Source: Pomphorhynchus laevis
Lineage: Eukaryota > Acanthocephala > Palaeacanthocephala > Echinorhynchida > Pomphorhynchidae
Direction of reading: 5' to 3'
DNA length: 64,000 nt
Assembly (NCBI GenBank): GCA_012934845.2
Contig: WNNJ02002059.1
Coordinates: 62,001 to 126,000 of the forward strand
Numbering within the stretch: position 1 is the stretch's first letter; every line of letters begins with the position of its first letter. Both the position numbers and the translations under genes were made by a program. Of this stretch, positions 11,160 through 21,517 are shown piece after piece. The notes beneath the pieces were generated by a model. It had not been told where the DNA came from, searched no databases, and saw nothing but the letters and a program-made list of their open reading frames with translations.

Positions 11160-12280
11160 TTTATATTATATTCGAAATACCATCTCTCTTATTTGAAAAA
11201 ATTGCTAAAACAGTGATATATCGTGTAAAAACATTGATAAAATTTCCCTTTATTTATTAATTTTCAACAAAAATGAAACCCGGAATTTTCCGCTCACTGT
11301 GATATATTCCTGTCAGTCATAAAATGTGTGAATACTGAACTAAAGAGGATTTATTTACGTAAATAAAAAGAACCATGATATATATATGACATTTGAGCTG
11401 ATACATGTTAAGAAATCATCAATTTGCTTGTTGAGGTAAACGCTTTAAATATACTTTTTTCTTACTTCTTACTAGAAATACTGTTTTGTTTACGCAAATA
11501 TTTAATAAAAATGATCAGGACACTAGCAGGTGAGTAAAGATAAAAACTCCATAAATGAACTTCTTCCAGATCAAGAATTTTTAATTTACATCTTGGATGC
11601 CGAAAACCAAATTTGAATACTGTATTATTTAATTAAATAATTATTAATTACTAATTTAATTTGCTGAATTAATAATTAATGAATATAAAATATTTATAAT
11701 AATTTGAATAACAAAAAATTGAATTAACAAGTACTTTGTACACGTTAAAAAATATAAGTGATCAAACATTGTCAAAACATTATATTTTCTTAAATCTCTG
11801 ACAAATACGAGCTATAGAGAAAAAAATTATTACAACATCAACTTTGTGCCTAATAATGAAAAATATACTTTCATAAGTCCATGGAAGTCTCAGCTACATC
11901 AGCTATAGAGAAAAATAAGAATGAAATTATTTCTTAGGGCGTAAAACTAAATACATTAATCTAGAATAAGTGATTATTTAATATTTCATATGAGTAAACA
12001 TTTAATTTACTGAATTAATCCCATTGCATCGTTCAATGGCATATTAACCAAAGAGAAAATGACTTTATTTATGCTACTAATTTAATTCCAGTACTCACAT
12101 AAAAATAATGTTATTGAAATTAAATATTATGAGGTAGATTTACGAATTAAATACAATATAATTGACATCCATAAAAAATATGTTTATATTGCTAAAATAA
12201 ACTGTTAATTTTCGGAATATGAACATTACGTTCTTCCATGAAACCGCCCTCTGGCAATTTTTACAAATGTCTAGGCCGTT
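11160..12280. other. AT-rich DNA, no gene seen
   Basis: No coding frame, no clear splice-bounded exon and no recognised repeat. Confidence 0.45.
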
Positions 12281-12284
12281 CGTT

Positions 12285-12789
12285 CAGATACACCAATGAA
12301 GAACATGTTCGTTCAAAATTCTGATTCCAAACACAGCTTTTCAAAAAACCAATTTTCTATTCATTAAGCAAAACTTGCCGGTAGAGGTGTTTGATTCAAT
12401 ATCATGGGAACGTCCGCACATGAGTGGACGATATTCACTAATAGTATGAGGGGTCAGATACAACAATAAAGAACATGTTCGTTCAAAATTCTTATTACAA
12501 GCACACCTTTTCAAATATCAATTTTCTATTTATTAAGCAAAACTTGCCGGTAGAGGTGTTTGATTCAATATCATGGGAGCGTCCGCACATGAGTGGACGG
12601 TATCCACTAATAGTATGAGGGGTCAGATACAACAATAGAGATCATGTTCGTTCGAAATTCAGATTACAAACATAGCTTTTCAAAAAATCAATTTTCTATT
12701 CATTAAACAAAACTTGCCCGTAGAGGTGTTTGATTCAATATCATGGGAGCGTCCGCACATGAATGGACGAAATCCACTAATAGTATGAG
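12285..12789. repeat. Three tandem copies of a ~170-bp satellite-like unit
   Basis: Copies start at 12285, 12455 and 12624, each at the CAGATAC motif, with periods of 170 and 169 bp and a last copy of about 165 bp. They are closely similar. Each contains CTTGCCGGTAGAGGTGTTTG and the hairpin CGTCCGCACATGAGTGGACG (7-bp arms, one mismatch). The first two copies end in ATAGTATGAGGGGT. No coding frame runs through the array. The unit is noticeably richer in G and C than its surroundings. Confidence 0.85.
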
Positions 12790-13150
12790 TTGATTTTTAT
12801 GCCAAAATATTTGTAGCAAATAATATCTAAAAGCAATAGGTAATATCTACGTTATAAATCAATTGTTCACACAAATGTTTATTGATCGCACAGAATACAG
12901 TGAAATTTTTTGCTTAATAAAAGATTAGTCGAATTTCCGATAACTGACTGATATCATAAGGACAAAAAATTACAATAAAATAATGTGTTCAGAATTTAAA
13001 TAAAACAGTTTAGAGTTTATTGAGAGTAAAATACTCGGTATTTGTTTTGTACTTTAAAGAATCGTCGTCTATATAAATGCTATAAATTTACTTAACATTT
13101 CGCACAACAACAGACAACTATAAGAATGTCAATTGTTTAAAATAAGTAAA
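12790..13150. other. No gene seen
   Basis: AT-rich spacer between the satellite-like array and the LINE relic. Nothing recognised. Confidence 0.4.
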
Positions 13151-13154
13151 TTTT

Positions 13155-13290
13155 CTCTTGTGAGGTTTACCTTCAGGACACTTAGGACATCTGGGAGTAT
13201 TTGCGCAGGATGATCCCCAGTGCCTCCATGAAGGGGTTCGAGTTCGTCCCCATGAAGGGGTTGTGATTGTTTTCAGATAGTACCATGACA
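13155..13290 (-). pseudogene. LINE ORF1 zinc-knuckle relic
   Basis: On the minus strand, in two frames, this reads NPFMGTN..., then RHWGSSCANTPRCPKCPEG. These line up with the CNPFMGYN and HQWGHWSAGC...HKCGVCG segments of the intact ORF1s at 1.4 and 24.4 kb. The tract CCCCATGAAGGGG is locally duplicated. It is a short, old fragment of the same LINE lineage or a close relative. Confidence 0.45.
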
Positions 13291-13765
13291 TTCTCCTAAG
13301 TTGTTCTAAACGAGACGGGTAGCAGGGGACTATCCTTCCTTGTTATAAATCAGATGTTCTTCAGTGAGAAGTTACTCTCACATTCTTTCAGATCGCTCTT
13401 GTTTTTATTAATATTTGTTATTTAATCAATATCAGGTAATCAAGAATTTAAAAGAGAGTCGAGGATGTCGGTCCACGTTATTGTTGAAAGAAGAAAATGC
13501 ATCCGCCGACGGAACATTGTTGTTAATACCAATATTTCGGTTTCCAAGCGAAACCATTTTCAAGGTAATCTACAAGGTAAAAACAAAACACATTAGCAAA
13601 TTATACAATGTACAGGGTATTTTAAGTGAGAAAGTATGACCATCGTTGCCGTTCATTGTTGGGTTTTTTGTCTAATTAATATTGCTTCTTTTATTTTTCG
13701 CAGCCTGATGTCAGGTTCAAATTAGAGCACTGATGGAGACTCAAAATTTATAGTGTCCAGTTGTA

Positions 13766-14360
13766 TTACGTGATCAGCAACATGAGAATTAGCCGTTGTG
13801 CGAATTGCTGCTCTATGTTCCCTATTCTGACTTTTAGGTCGCGACCGGTTTCACCAATGCAAACAGCATCACAATCTCGACATGCTAATTCATAAAAAAG
13901 CCAGACCAAGGAAGAATTCTCAAGTGCAGTTAATCTTCTTTTAATAGTGGTCATTGGTTTGCTGCATGGAATTATTTGGATAGGAAAATTAGGATCGCTA
14001 ACTAATTTCCTGACTCTGTTGAAAAATATCTTAGTCGATATTCCGATTCTGGTAACGTGAGGAAAAACTTAGCTGGGAGCGGACCTTCTCTCAATCCTCT
14101 CTGGCTACGCCACTTTCTGCTAACTTTGTATAAAGTATGCTGGTAACGTGAGGAAAAACTTAGCTGGGAGCGGACCTTCTCTCATTACTCCTTGGCTATT
14201 CCACTTTCCGCTAACTTTATCGACAGTATGCGCTAGAAGACTACAGGGATAACCCAAACGCACGAATGTGTCAGTTAAACGTCGAAGCTCGTCTTCTCTT
14301 ATGGTAACGTTACTGCAAACATTGAAAGCCCTGAAACAAAACGAAGCGAAAATACCCAAT
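13766..14360 (-). pseudogene. Penelope-like element 3' coding relic with GIY-YIG domain
   Basis: The minus strand gives FRAFNVCSNVTIREDELRRL...FVRLGYPCSLL (14220-14340), a region that in PLEs lies between the RT and the endonuclease. Then at 13766-13954 comes TTIKRRLTALENSSLVWLFY, ELACRDCDAVCIGETGRDLK and VRI, with the CxxC pair and the VCIGET form of GIY-YIG. A short tandem duplication (14049-14230) interrupts the middle. The element is broken and 5'-truncated. It belongs to a different PLE lineage from the copies at 7.4 and 29.3 kb, judging by the motif forms. Confidence 0.6.
14049..14230. repeat. Tandem duplication, period 91 bp
   Basis: Two copies starting at 14049 and 14140, both beginning CTGGTAACGTGAGGAAAAAC and running through AGCTGGGAGCGGACCTTCTC to GCTAACTTT. 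They lie inside the PLE relic. Confidence 0.85.
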
Positions 14361-14574
14361 TTAGTATGTTTAGCGTGACAACTATCCCAATCATATAGAG
14401 ATTAGTCTCAGTGGTTTCCTTTACACCGGTGTTAGAAATCTGGACTCTGACGAAGTTACTAAAACGTCGAGAATCGAGATGCAATTCTCATGCATAAAGT
14501 GCGCTGTGAACTTAATTCCGGGGTGCTGCATATTTATATATTGTATAAACTAATGAGCTTCAGCCATTCCGCCA

Positions 14575-14990
14575 ATTCTCAAGTGCAGAGCAATGTGATC
14601 ATACAATGTTTAATGATGGAAACACAGAAAGCATATATAAGGGAGGATATCATTTTTCTGAAAAGATGCAAATCCAAGCAAGTTGTACAAACGTTTGCCA
14701 AACTAAGATATTACGGCTTGTCTTCGAATCGAACACATGCCAGGTGGGTGATCAAACAATTCTCTCTTGCACTGCTCAAAGATGAAATACGTTACAAATA
14801 TTGCTGTCTCAACCGATTAAAACCATTGATTCTTACATGTAACGTCCGGATTCCAGAAACTCTGGCGACTGACGATAAAGATTGGTTTGACCTGATACGC
14901 CTTCGTCGCATCCAATTTGAGGTTCAACGTAAGATCATTCGATTTGGCAATAAATTTCACAGACTATACACCCTCAACAATTTCGACTAG
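14575..14990 (+). pseudogene. Possible PLE N-terminal coding region
   Basis: Open plus-strand frame of about 140 codons. It has REDIIFLKRCKSKQVVQTFA, then ARWVIKQFSLALLKDEIRYK, then LIRLRRIQFEVQRKIIRF. The pattern 'FLxxC...F.KLR' followed by basic helices resembles the region before the RT in Penelope-like proteins. It is head-to-head with the minus-strand PLE C-terminus at 13.8-14.4 kb, an arrangement expected from inverted partial PLE copies. No RT motifs follow. The assignment rests on pattern only. Confidence 0.35.
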
Positions 14991-15004
14991 TTAGCCCAAT
15001 GATC

Positions 15005-15380
15005 GCAGCCAACATGGGAACTATAAGTACTGACTTACCTGTTGTTGTATCGCTTGACTCTCAACGCACATCACTAGACGAGCGTGCATCAGTATTTATG
15101 ATATTTATTTCCGGTGTATCAATTTGTTCAGCATTGCTTGTAGCGTATTGAGTTGCTGTAATAGCCAGGTCAAAAGTCTGATTGTAAACAGATGCCTATA
15201 ATTGATCATTTTCGAGCATTCGTGCTCTATTAAATGCTTCGAACATTGTTAATGTGGTGCTTTTGATAAGCTGTTGGCGTATATGACTAGATTTTGGACC
15301 ATTTACAAATGCATCGAGAATCCCGAGTGTACAATGCTTGTTCTCGTTACTGCTGAAAATTCGCAATCACTACTTTAAGC
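15005..15380 (-). pseudogene. LTR-retroelement gag fossil
   Basis: The minus strand reads a gag-type segment, LDAFVNGPKSSHIRQQLIKS and EAFNRARMLENDQL, like the capsid C-terminal part of gypsy-type gag proteins (usual form 'FVNGL.S..IR..L......L..A...AR'). The fragment is short, broken and old. No LTR or pol was found next to it. Confidence 0.5.
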
Positions 15381-15454
15381 TTGCAAAAAAGATTTATTTT
15401 AACGTGGCAAATGCGTGCAAGCGCACGCTTATATGACCACAACAAAACAAAAAT

Positions 15455-16182
15455 GTAAATCATGTGTCGAGAAGGTGTGAACGGAGGAGGTGTTTGAATG
15501 TGATCAAGGATAGAGCGCGGCGGACGTCGAGAGAGAATTGATTTCAGGCGAGTGAGGCGGCGACGAGGAAGGATCAGAGACCGTAATTGTTGGAGTAATT
15601 GGGCGCGTGAAGTAAGATGGTATGACAGGAACGAAGCGATAGCGAGGTGGGGCGAGTATCGTCTAAGAAAGGAAGGTTAATGAACGATGGGGAGCCGACA
15701 GCGATGAGACGAAAAGTAACGAGAAGGCGGAGTTTGATGCGGATGTGGATGGTGGGCCAGGAGAGTTGGGCAAAATATGTGGATGTGTGGTCGAAGCGAC
15801 GGAGACGAAAGAGCACTCGAACGGCGGTGTTGATTATTCGTTGTAGGGGTAGGATGATGAATTTTGGAGAATTGGCGAAAAGGCTGAGGCAGTAATCGAT
15901 TTTAGGGAAAAGAAGCGATGAAAGAAGAGACATACAAGAACGGAAGTCGATAAGAGGGCGGATACGGCAAATGTCACAGAAAATTAAGCGGACCTTGTCA
16001 TGGACGAAGGGTTTAAGGGAAAGGTGATCATTGAAATGGAAACCTAAGAAAGTGAGATTGTGGAAGTGTAAGGATAAATTGGTTATTAGATTGACTGTTG
16101 GCTTGACGATATGATAACAACTTATGTCGATTAAGAATCGAACTCTTTCGTTTGATAAACATATTGTCAAGTATTGCTTCAT
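15455..16182 (-). pseudogene. L2-type LINE, C-terminal part of ORF2
   Basis: The minus-strand frame of over 200 codons matches the conserved region after the RT fingers/palm in L2-type LINEs: NLTFLGFHFNDHLSL (usually LGVxLDxxLSF), then ICRIRPLID, LFPKIDYCLSLF (usually LDYCNSLL), LQRIINTAVRVLF (usually LQRVQNAAAR), FDHTSTYFAQLSWPTIHIRI (usually FDHITPVLxxLHWLPVRxRI). The tail RRALSLITFKHLLRSHLLDT (just past an in-frame stop) is the usual end. Substitution of the otherwise fixed 'N' in YCNSL and the stop near 15520 mark it as a relic. It is more GC-rich than its neighbours. Confidence 0.8.
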
Positions 16183-16201
16183 TGTAAGACGTATCAGACG
16201 A

Positions 16202-16267
16202 AATATACTTTGAAATATAGTATACTATACTTCAAAGTATATAGTATACTATACTTTGAAATATACT
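16202..16267. repeat. Palindromic TATACTATACTT repeats
   Basis: Alternating ACTTTGAAATATAGTATAC and its complement over 65 bp. It can form several overlapping hairpins and has no coding content. Confidence 0.7.
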
Positions 16268-16683
16268 AGAAATATTACTTGAAATACTGATATACTTTGG
16301 TTGAGACGTGGCTAACAAGTATTTCAAGATGAGTGTCACCAGTAAGATCATTAATCGTGTGAAGGAATCTTACGAATCTGCGCTTACAATTCGACCAGGG
16401 AGTCCAGTGAGACAAGGCTCTTCAAAGTAGACCAGGCAGATAAGTCGGGATCATCTGGATCAAACACTAGCTGTTCATGTTTCAAGAACTTATGAACAAA
16501 AGTTGAATAAATTTAAATATACCAAAAGTAGATGGATGTATTCAACTATATATAAATACACATATCACTAATACATTTGAAATTATACTTAATAAATTTG
16601 CAACTGCCAAACTATTTACGATTTTACTTTGCCATTTACATTCTACCTTGCAAGTCCATTAATAAAATCGTATTATTTACAGT

Positions 16684-16685
<2 letters not shown>

Positions 16686-16773
<88 letters not shown>
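16686..16773. repeat. (TA)n microsatellite
   Basis: About 44 uninterrupted TA units. The reading frame of alternating Tyr and Ile that crosses it is an artefact. Confidence 0.97.
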
Positions 16774-16776
<3 letters not shown>

Positions 16777-16779
16777 TGT

Positions 16780-17890
16780 TTTCCTCATAAAGAGGCATAA
16801 CCACCAGGCAGCATATATATAACACCAGGCAGCATATATATGATCAAGCTATCAGTTTCATCAATTTGATCGACGTAGTGCACATTTGGCTTCGATAGAG
16901 AAAGAGCTTTTGCAGTCGTCGAATAAATTCGTTAATTAGAGACAATTTGTCAGGAAATAATTTTATTGTGCTCACTGATAAACATTCTGTCATATTCATA
17001 ATCGTATGAATAGAAACAAAATCAAAAATGAAAGAGCAAATAGGGCGCCTAGATCTTTTCGAATTTAAATTTAAAACATTATATTAGCAGGGAAATCTTA
17101 ATTACGCTGTATATTCGATATCTAGAGGCGTATGTGCGTTTCCTAATAGCTTGCGCAATCACAGCAAGACCATGCACCTCCTAAAGGAAATTCACAATTT
17201 CTAGGGAATTGATTGTCATTGTGATGTGACCCAGTTCAAATTCCTGCAAAACTTGATGCTGCAACATTGAATGAGGTACGCCTGATTAGTATTCCTGTCT
17301 ATACAGATTGTCAGTTGTAATAATTTACAGCGGTAAATGAAATTTTATCAAACTTGCAACTGCCTCGAGAAAATGTTCCGTTCATTAACACATTTTTATT
17401 AAATTCAGCATTCCAATTTAAGGATTCACAGAATTTTCGACTAGATGCTTGTCTTAAGAGGATAATTTTTGATTTTGCTCTAGTAGCACACGTTTGCTCT
17501 AACGCTTGATAGTTACTTATCGTTATGATAAATAGTCACCAGTCACTAATCTACACTTCCGCATAAAATTAATATTAAAATTAATATTATATTTAATAAA
17601 ATGTTGCTTCCCTTAATTTTTTGAATTATACACATTACACATTATACACCTTTTATGTAGCTTTTCTCGGTACGAGTTGTTCAATAAATATATCGATTTA
17701 AGCTCTTAGTTCAATGTACTGTCCACTCTCCTGTATGAACAATTAGCTAAAAACCGAATGTTAGTTCACTGTTGATGACAATCCGTTTCACCATATTTTT
17801 ACATTTTTTTCTGCATTTTTGACGAAAATACTCAAAACTGAAAATGCTCACTAATTTTATATTTTAATTAAATGTAATACTATAAAAATT
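16780..17890. other. No gene seen
   Basis: A short direct repeat of CACCAGGCAGCATATATAT lies at 16802-16840. The rest shows no coding frame or recognised element. Confidence 0.45.
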
Positions 17891-17917
17891 TGGTTCTTTA
17901 TGGTTTCATGCCGTTTT

Positions 17918-18017
17918 GATATTTCATGCCGTTTGTGATATTTCATGCCGTTTTTGATATTTCATGCCGTTTTTGATATTTCATGCCGTTTTTGATATTT
18001 CATGCCGTTTTTGAAAA
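17918..18017 (+). repeat. Subterminal 19-bp repeats of the Merlin element
   Basis: About five consecutive copies of GATATTTCATGCCGTTTTT. The same motif, inverted and fewer in number, is at the other end. Iterated motifs of this kind next to the TIR are candidates for transposase binding sites. Confidence 0.8.
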
Positions 18018-18034
18018 ATTATAAACCCCCTTAA

Positions 18035-18890
18035 TTGAGAATATCAAGAACAACAATAATCGATTTTGAGTATGATGAGGAATCAATAAGATCTGCTGGT
18101 GATATCTTAGAGATGGATTTTTACAATACAAGGTTCAAATCTATGTTTGAATATCTAAACTGGAAGTATTGCAATATATGGTGTCTTTTGGGGCTGATAA
18201 AGAATACAAGAGTGTGTAGTTATGGAATCAGTATGACTATGATCAAAAAGAAAAGTGCCATAGATGGATATATGGATATGCAACACTTCATCTCATAGAA
18301 AAGAATTGTCTGTGAGGCATGAGTCTTTTTTACAGAACTTAAAAAAATCCTTGGAAGATATCTCGCAGTTTTTCTGTTTGTTGACCAAGGATGATATGCA
18401 AAGCTCCATAATACTGTTTCAAAATACTGTTTTCCGAATGGTGTTTAATGTGTAGAGTCGTGTGCCAGGAGGCCCTTTATGATTCTAATACAAGACTTGG
18501 AGGTATAAATGCCAATGGCTCGCCTAAAGTGGTAGAGATAGACGAGTCTTTATTTTTTGACGGAAGTATAATGTATGCCGCCATGTAGATGCTCAATGGG
18601 TTTTTGGTCTCATATAAAGAGGAACAAGAGAATATATTCTTGTCCGGTGCCAGATATGAGTGCTTTGACTTTAATATCTATTATATAAACCTTTATAGCT
18701 CCGGGACTTTAATAATAAGTGATAAGTGGAGGTCGTATGGCCGACTTGGATATAGTGGTGACTTTGAACATAAATGTCTTAACCACTGTTATAATTTTGT
18801 TTCTACAGAAGATCATATGGTTCATACCCAGGACATCGAGAATTTATGGCTTCACGCAAAAAGAAGTTGAAGTCACAATATGGGACTAAT
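18035..18890 (+). pseudogene. Merlin (ISXO2-like) transposase
   Basis: DDE-type transposase that would cut and join the TIR-bounded element. The catalytic domain is recognisable: VEIDESLFF (first Asp, about 18533), then LNGFLVSYKEEQENIF (usually QWVFG...EE), GTLIISDKWRSYGRL (second Asp, about 18716), CLNHCYNFVSTEDHMVHTQD (usually VNHS..FVDP..G.HTN) and IENLWLHAKRS (final Glu, about 18840), followed by a YLVEFMF segment. An N-terminal part at 18035-18298 reads IDFEYDEESI...GDILEMD. Stops and frameshifts separate the N-terminal, 18264-18455 and 18520-18890 parts, so this copy is inactive although all three acidic residues remain. Confidence 0.8.
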
Positions 18891-19164
18891 AGAAAGATGT
18901 TGGAAGTTACCTGGTTGAATTCATGTTTATAAAGAAGAATCCCATTAAGAGAAAAAGGTTCAATCATGTTTTAATATTGGTCTTTTTTGTGTGATTAAAT
19001 AAGCTTTTTAATTTAAATTTGTATGTTTTTCTTTACATTATTTACATTTTATTTTTTCTTCTCTTTTTATAATTTTTCAAAAACGGCATGAAATATCAAA
19101 AACGCCATGAAATGTCAAAAACTGCATGAAACCATAAAGAACCAAGAGTTCAAGAGTTCTTGGT

Positions 19165-19350
19165 TCATAAAGAACCAAGAATTCAAGAGTGTGTAGTTGT
19201 GGGATCAGTATGACTCTGATCAAAAAGAAAGGTGCTATAGATGAATATATGGGTATAAAACACTTCGTCTCATAGAAAAGAATTGTCTGTGAGGCATGAG
19301 TCTTCCTTTTTACAGAATTTAAAAAAAATCTTGGGTGATAGGATTCTAAC
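19165..19350 (+). pseudogene. Second, internal Merlin fragment
   Basis: Direct repeat of about 18206-18365 of the neighbouring Merlin element (shared TCAAGAGTGTGTAGTT, ATCAAAAAGAAA, CACTTCGTCTCATAGAAAAG, GTGAGGCATGAGTCTT). It lacks TIRs and DDE motifs. Confidence 0.8.
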
Positions 19351-19492
19351 CAAACAGGTTCTTAGAACCTTTTTAATATTAAAATTTAATACAAAAATTT
19401 TAATATTTTAAATTTTATTTTTGAATATATTGATAACAAACCTGTCCTTAATCATCATCCATGATATTTTTATTTCTAATTTTCTTCTTTTA

Positions 19493-19692
19493 TTAGATTT
19501 GGAATAAAAGATAATTAAATAAATTTGCTACATATACAAAAAGAAAATTACAAGAATCTTCAATAAACTCTACAGCCCATATATTTACGTCCCACATAGA
19601 TGCAGCAAGTGCTCTAAGATGTGCATCCTGATCTAAGATTTGGAATTGCTGTTTTTCTGTGAAATTAAAAAACCTGTAGGATTGCATAATGA
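19493..19692 (-). CDS. Candidate exon, divergent from NSE3, unrecognised
   Basis: On the minus strand, immediately upstream of NSE3, an acceptor-like TTTTTAATTTCACAG at about 19660 opens a frame reading KQQFQILDQDAHLRALAASM, then WDVNIWAVEFIEDS, then a GTAATT that could be a donor (about 19558). The following residues are hydrophobic and may be intron. I recognise no family. If real, its gene would be transcribed away from NSE3 with under 100 bp between them, suggesting a shared promoter. Confidence 0.3.
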
Positions 19693-19728
19693 TAGCATAA
19701 CGATTGTATACGATAGATATTAGTATAA

Positions 19729-20385
19729 ATGTCAGATCAGGAAAATCTAAGTGATGATGAACTCTCGCTATGTAGAGATATTGTTGCATATATAGTGATT
19801 CGTACGGGAAAGGGTGACGTTATTAGAAAATCTGAAATTGTTAAGGATGTTATACAGCTCAAACAAAACGATAAAATGAAAGCAACCACATTTAACAGAA
19901 TACTGTCAGAAGTAAGCACTCAGCTATTAGACAATTTTGGTCTCAAGTTAATTGATCTGAGTGCATGCTCTCCCGATGAATTCAGGCTTAAAAGAGAGCC
20001 CAAATACGTAGCACTAAGTGACATTGGTGACAATTCTATACTGACGAACGATAGCGATATCGAAAATGACGAATTCTACAGCTTTGCAGCATTAACTTCA
20101 GCCATTGTGCAAATCAACGGTAACCGTATTGAACTTAACGACCTGATTAATCAAATTCAATCTGTAATCGAAGATAATTATAAATTGACAAAGGATAAAT
20201 GTCAACAGCTAATAATGACAAAGATGGTCAACAATGGCTACCTGAAAAGTGCATGCAATCAACAAAACACAGCTGATTCAGCCACTTGGATTAGCAATGG
20301 TACGAGATCGTGTCTTGAATTTGAGATTGAAACCTTATCTTTTGTGAATAAAGTTATCGAGCGCGGTGAAATGATAAACGAATAG
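19729..20385 (+). CDS. NSMCE3: MAGE-domain protein, NSE3 homologue (SMC5/6 complex)
   Basis: Intact single-exon gene of 218 residues. NSE3 binds NSE1 and NSE4 and tethers the SMC5/6 complex to DNA during repair in the nucleus. The MAGE fold is seen as two winged-helix halves. Residues about 15-85 give CRDIVAYIVIRTGKGDVIRK, SEIVKDVI, FNRILSEVSTQL, FGLKLIDL. Residues about 110-215 give FAALTSAIVQINGNRIELND (usually 'LLMIVLGLIFMNGN.I.E'), then KDKCQQLIMTKMVNNGYL, and the typical end CLEFEIETLSFVNKVIER (usually 'G.R...E......LEFVAK.'). An acidic N-terminus (DQENLSDDEL) precedes it. The ATG at 19729 is the first in frame, and AATAAA lies 10 bp past the stop. The length suits a lone MAGE domain. 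No intron is needed, so retrocopy origin is possible, but the frame is clean. Confidence 0.8.
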   Translation: MSDQENLSDDELSLCRDIVAYIVIRTGKGDVIRKSEIVKDVIQLKQNDKMKATTFNRILSEVSTQLLDNFGLKLIDLSACSPDEFRLKREPKYVALSDIGDNSILTNDSDIENDEFYSFAALTSAIVQINGNRIELNDLINQIQSVIEDNYKLTKDKCQQLIMTKMVNNGYLKSACNQQNTADSATWISNGTRSCLEFEIETLSFVNKVIERGEMINE

Positions 20386-20399
20386 ATGTCCAATAATAA

Positions 20400-20990
20400 A
20401 TAATATCTTAAGAGATATCTCAAGATAATATCTTATGCTGTTATTACTGGAAACATTTTATATTCATATTCATTTGTAGTATGTATATATAAATGAACAT
20501 CGTAAATGATTATGAATAAACAAATTATTTTCATTTTAATCATATAAAATTATTAATTAATTAATAATTAATAATAATTAAATTATTAATTAATTTAAAT
20601 ATTAATTAATAATTAAATATTAGAATCTTATAATTGTAAATATTCATTCGCAATTTCCAGTCAATCATCTATGCTTATATAATAATAAATGCCTTTATTA
20701 TTTTGGCCAGCCATCTATGTTTGGCGAGCAATAGAATATAAAATTCAGTCATTACATTATATTCGAACAATTGATCATAAAATGAAAGCATACTAAAATA
20801 TAAAATTAAGTCATCACATTAACAACGTACAATTAAACAGAAGAGAAAAAAGAGAAGAGAAGAAAGAAAAAACACTGACTACTGCGACATGGATAAACGG
20901 ATCATTCCCTTATTTACGTTCATTCAATATTCTGATGCAGGATGGAAAAAAAGTTGTAATAAATTTCGGTGTTAATATGTGTCCTTATTA
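20400..20990. other. No gene seen; polyadenylation region of NSE3
   Basis: AATAATAAATAAT just after the NSE3 stop offers a polyadenylation signal. A purine-rich tract (GAAGAGAAAAAAGAGAAGAG type) is at about 20838-20870. Otherwise AT-rich spacer. Confidence 0.4.
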
Positions 20991-20992
20991 TT

Positions 20993-21517
20993 TTATCGGA
21001 CCATCACCTTAGTCCATATATCACAATCCTTTTCATCGTAAGCAATTTCATGTTGCACATAATCCGATTCATTCACAATAGCAGAAGTTTGATCATTTAG
21101 GGCGTCTGATAGCTGTTTCCTGCCCAAACGGGAATTCTTCATATTGTGACAGCAATGTAAATTATATATTTTATAACTTTTATATTGTAGACAAGTCTCG
21201 TAGAATCCAACAAACTCAGATTTATAGAAAACTAGCTTGTTTAAGCTTAAATCATATTCATCCATATATGGAAAAGAGGGTTTTTATTTCAGCAAATAAT
21301 ATCCTTTATAATTCTCAACATGACTTATATAGTAATCGATCCACAAGAGGCAATTTTTGGCAAACAGCGGAGGATAGTAATGAGCAAACTGAAATCGTTG
21401 ATTTAGCTGAAGCCTGTGACTGTTAATCATTGCAGTCTTATGAAAAGATAATTTTATTGCCTTTTCATTAAACTTATATTCAATAGATACGTTGCGACCA
21501 TTTTCAATGTTCTGCAT
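20993..21517 (-). CDS. Two adjacent unrecognised minus-strand frames, possible host gene
   Basis: 21284-21517 reads MQNIENGRNVSIEYKFNEKA, then FAHYYPPLFAKNCLLWIDYY. 20993-21265, in the same frame after a stop and 15 bp, reads MDEYDLSLNKLVFYKSEFVG, then RLGRKQLSDALNDQTSAIVN and a DEKDCDIW tail. Both are rich in polar residues and use varied codons, more protein-like than the chance frames nearby. They are convergent with NSE3. I see no domain and no splice sites that join them. The single stop between them could mean a decayed gene. Confidence 0.3.

Larger units (their letters stand above)
17892..19143 (+). mobile_element. Merlin-type DNA transposon with TIRs
   Basis: 1,252 bp bounded by inverted repeats: GGTTCTTTATGGTTTCATGC at the left and its complement (one mismatch) at the right, ending at 19143. 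It encloses an ISXO2-like transposase on the plus strand. Just inside each end lie repeats of GATATTTCATGCCGTTTTT (about five at 17918-18017, and two to three inverted at 19078-19120). Merlin elements make an 8-9-bp target duplication, but the flanks here show no clear one. A second, internal Merlin fragment follows at 19165-19350. Confidence 0.8.

Noticed and set aside
15647-15895. 82-codon Arg-rich plus-strand frame
   Set aside because: Antisense shadow of the L2-type LINE frame; the Arg/Met richness comes from reading the complement of Leu/Ile/Phe/Ser codons.
16577-16822. Frame with an alternating Tyr-Ile run
   Set aside because: Produced by the (TA)n microsatellite. The same holds for frames at 37318-37534 and the tail of the one at 37645-37971.
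16840-16870. Possible hammerhead-like GATGAAACTGATA on the minus strand
   Set aside because: The boxes are adjacent with no stem II between them.
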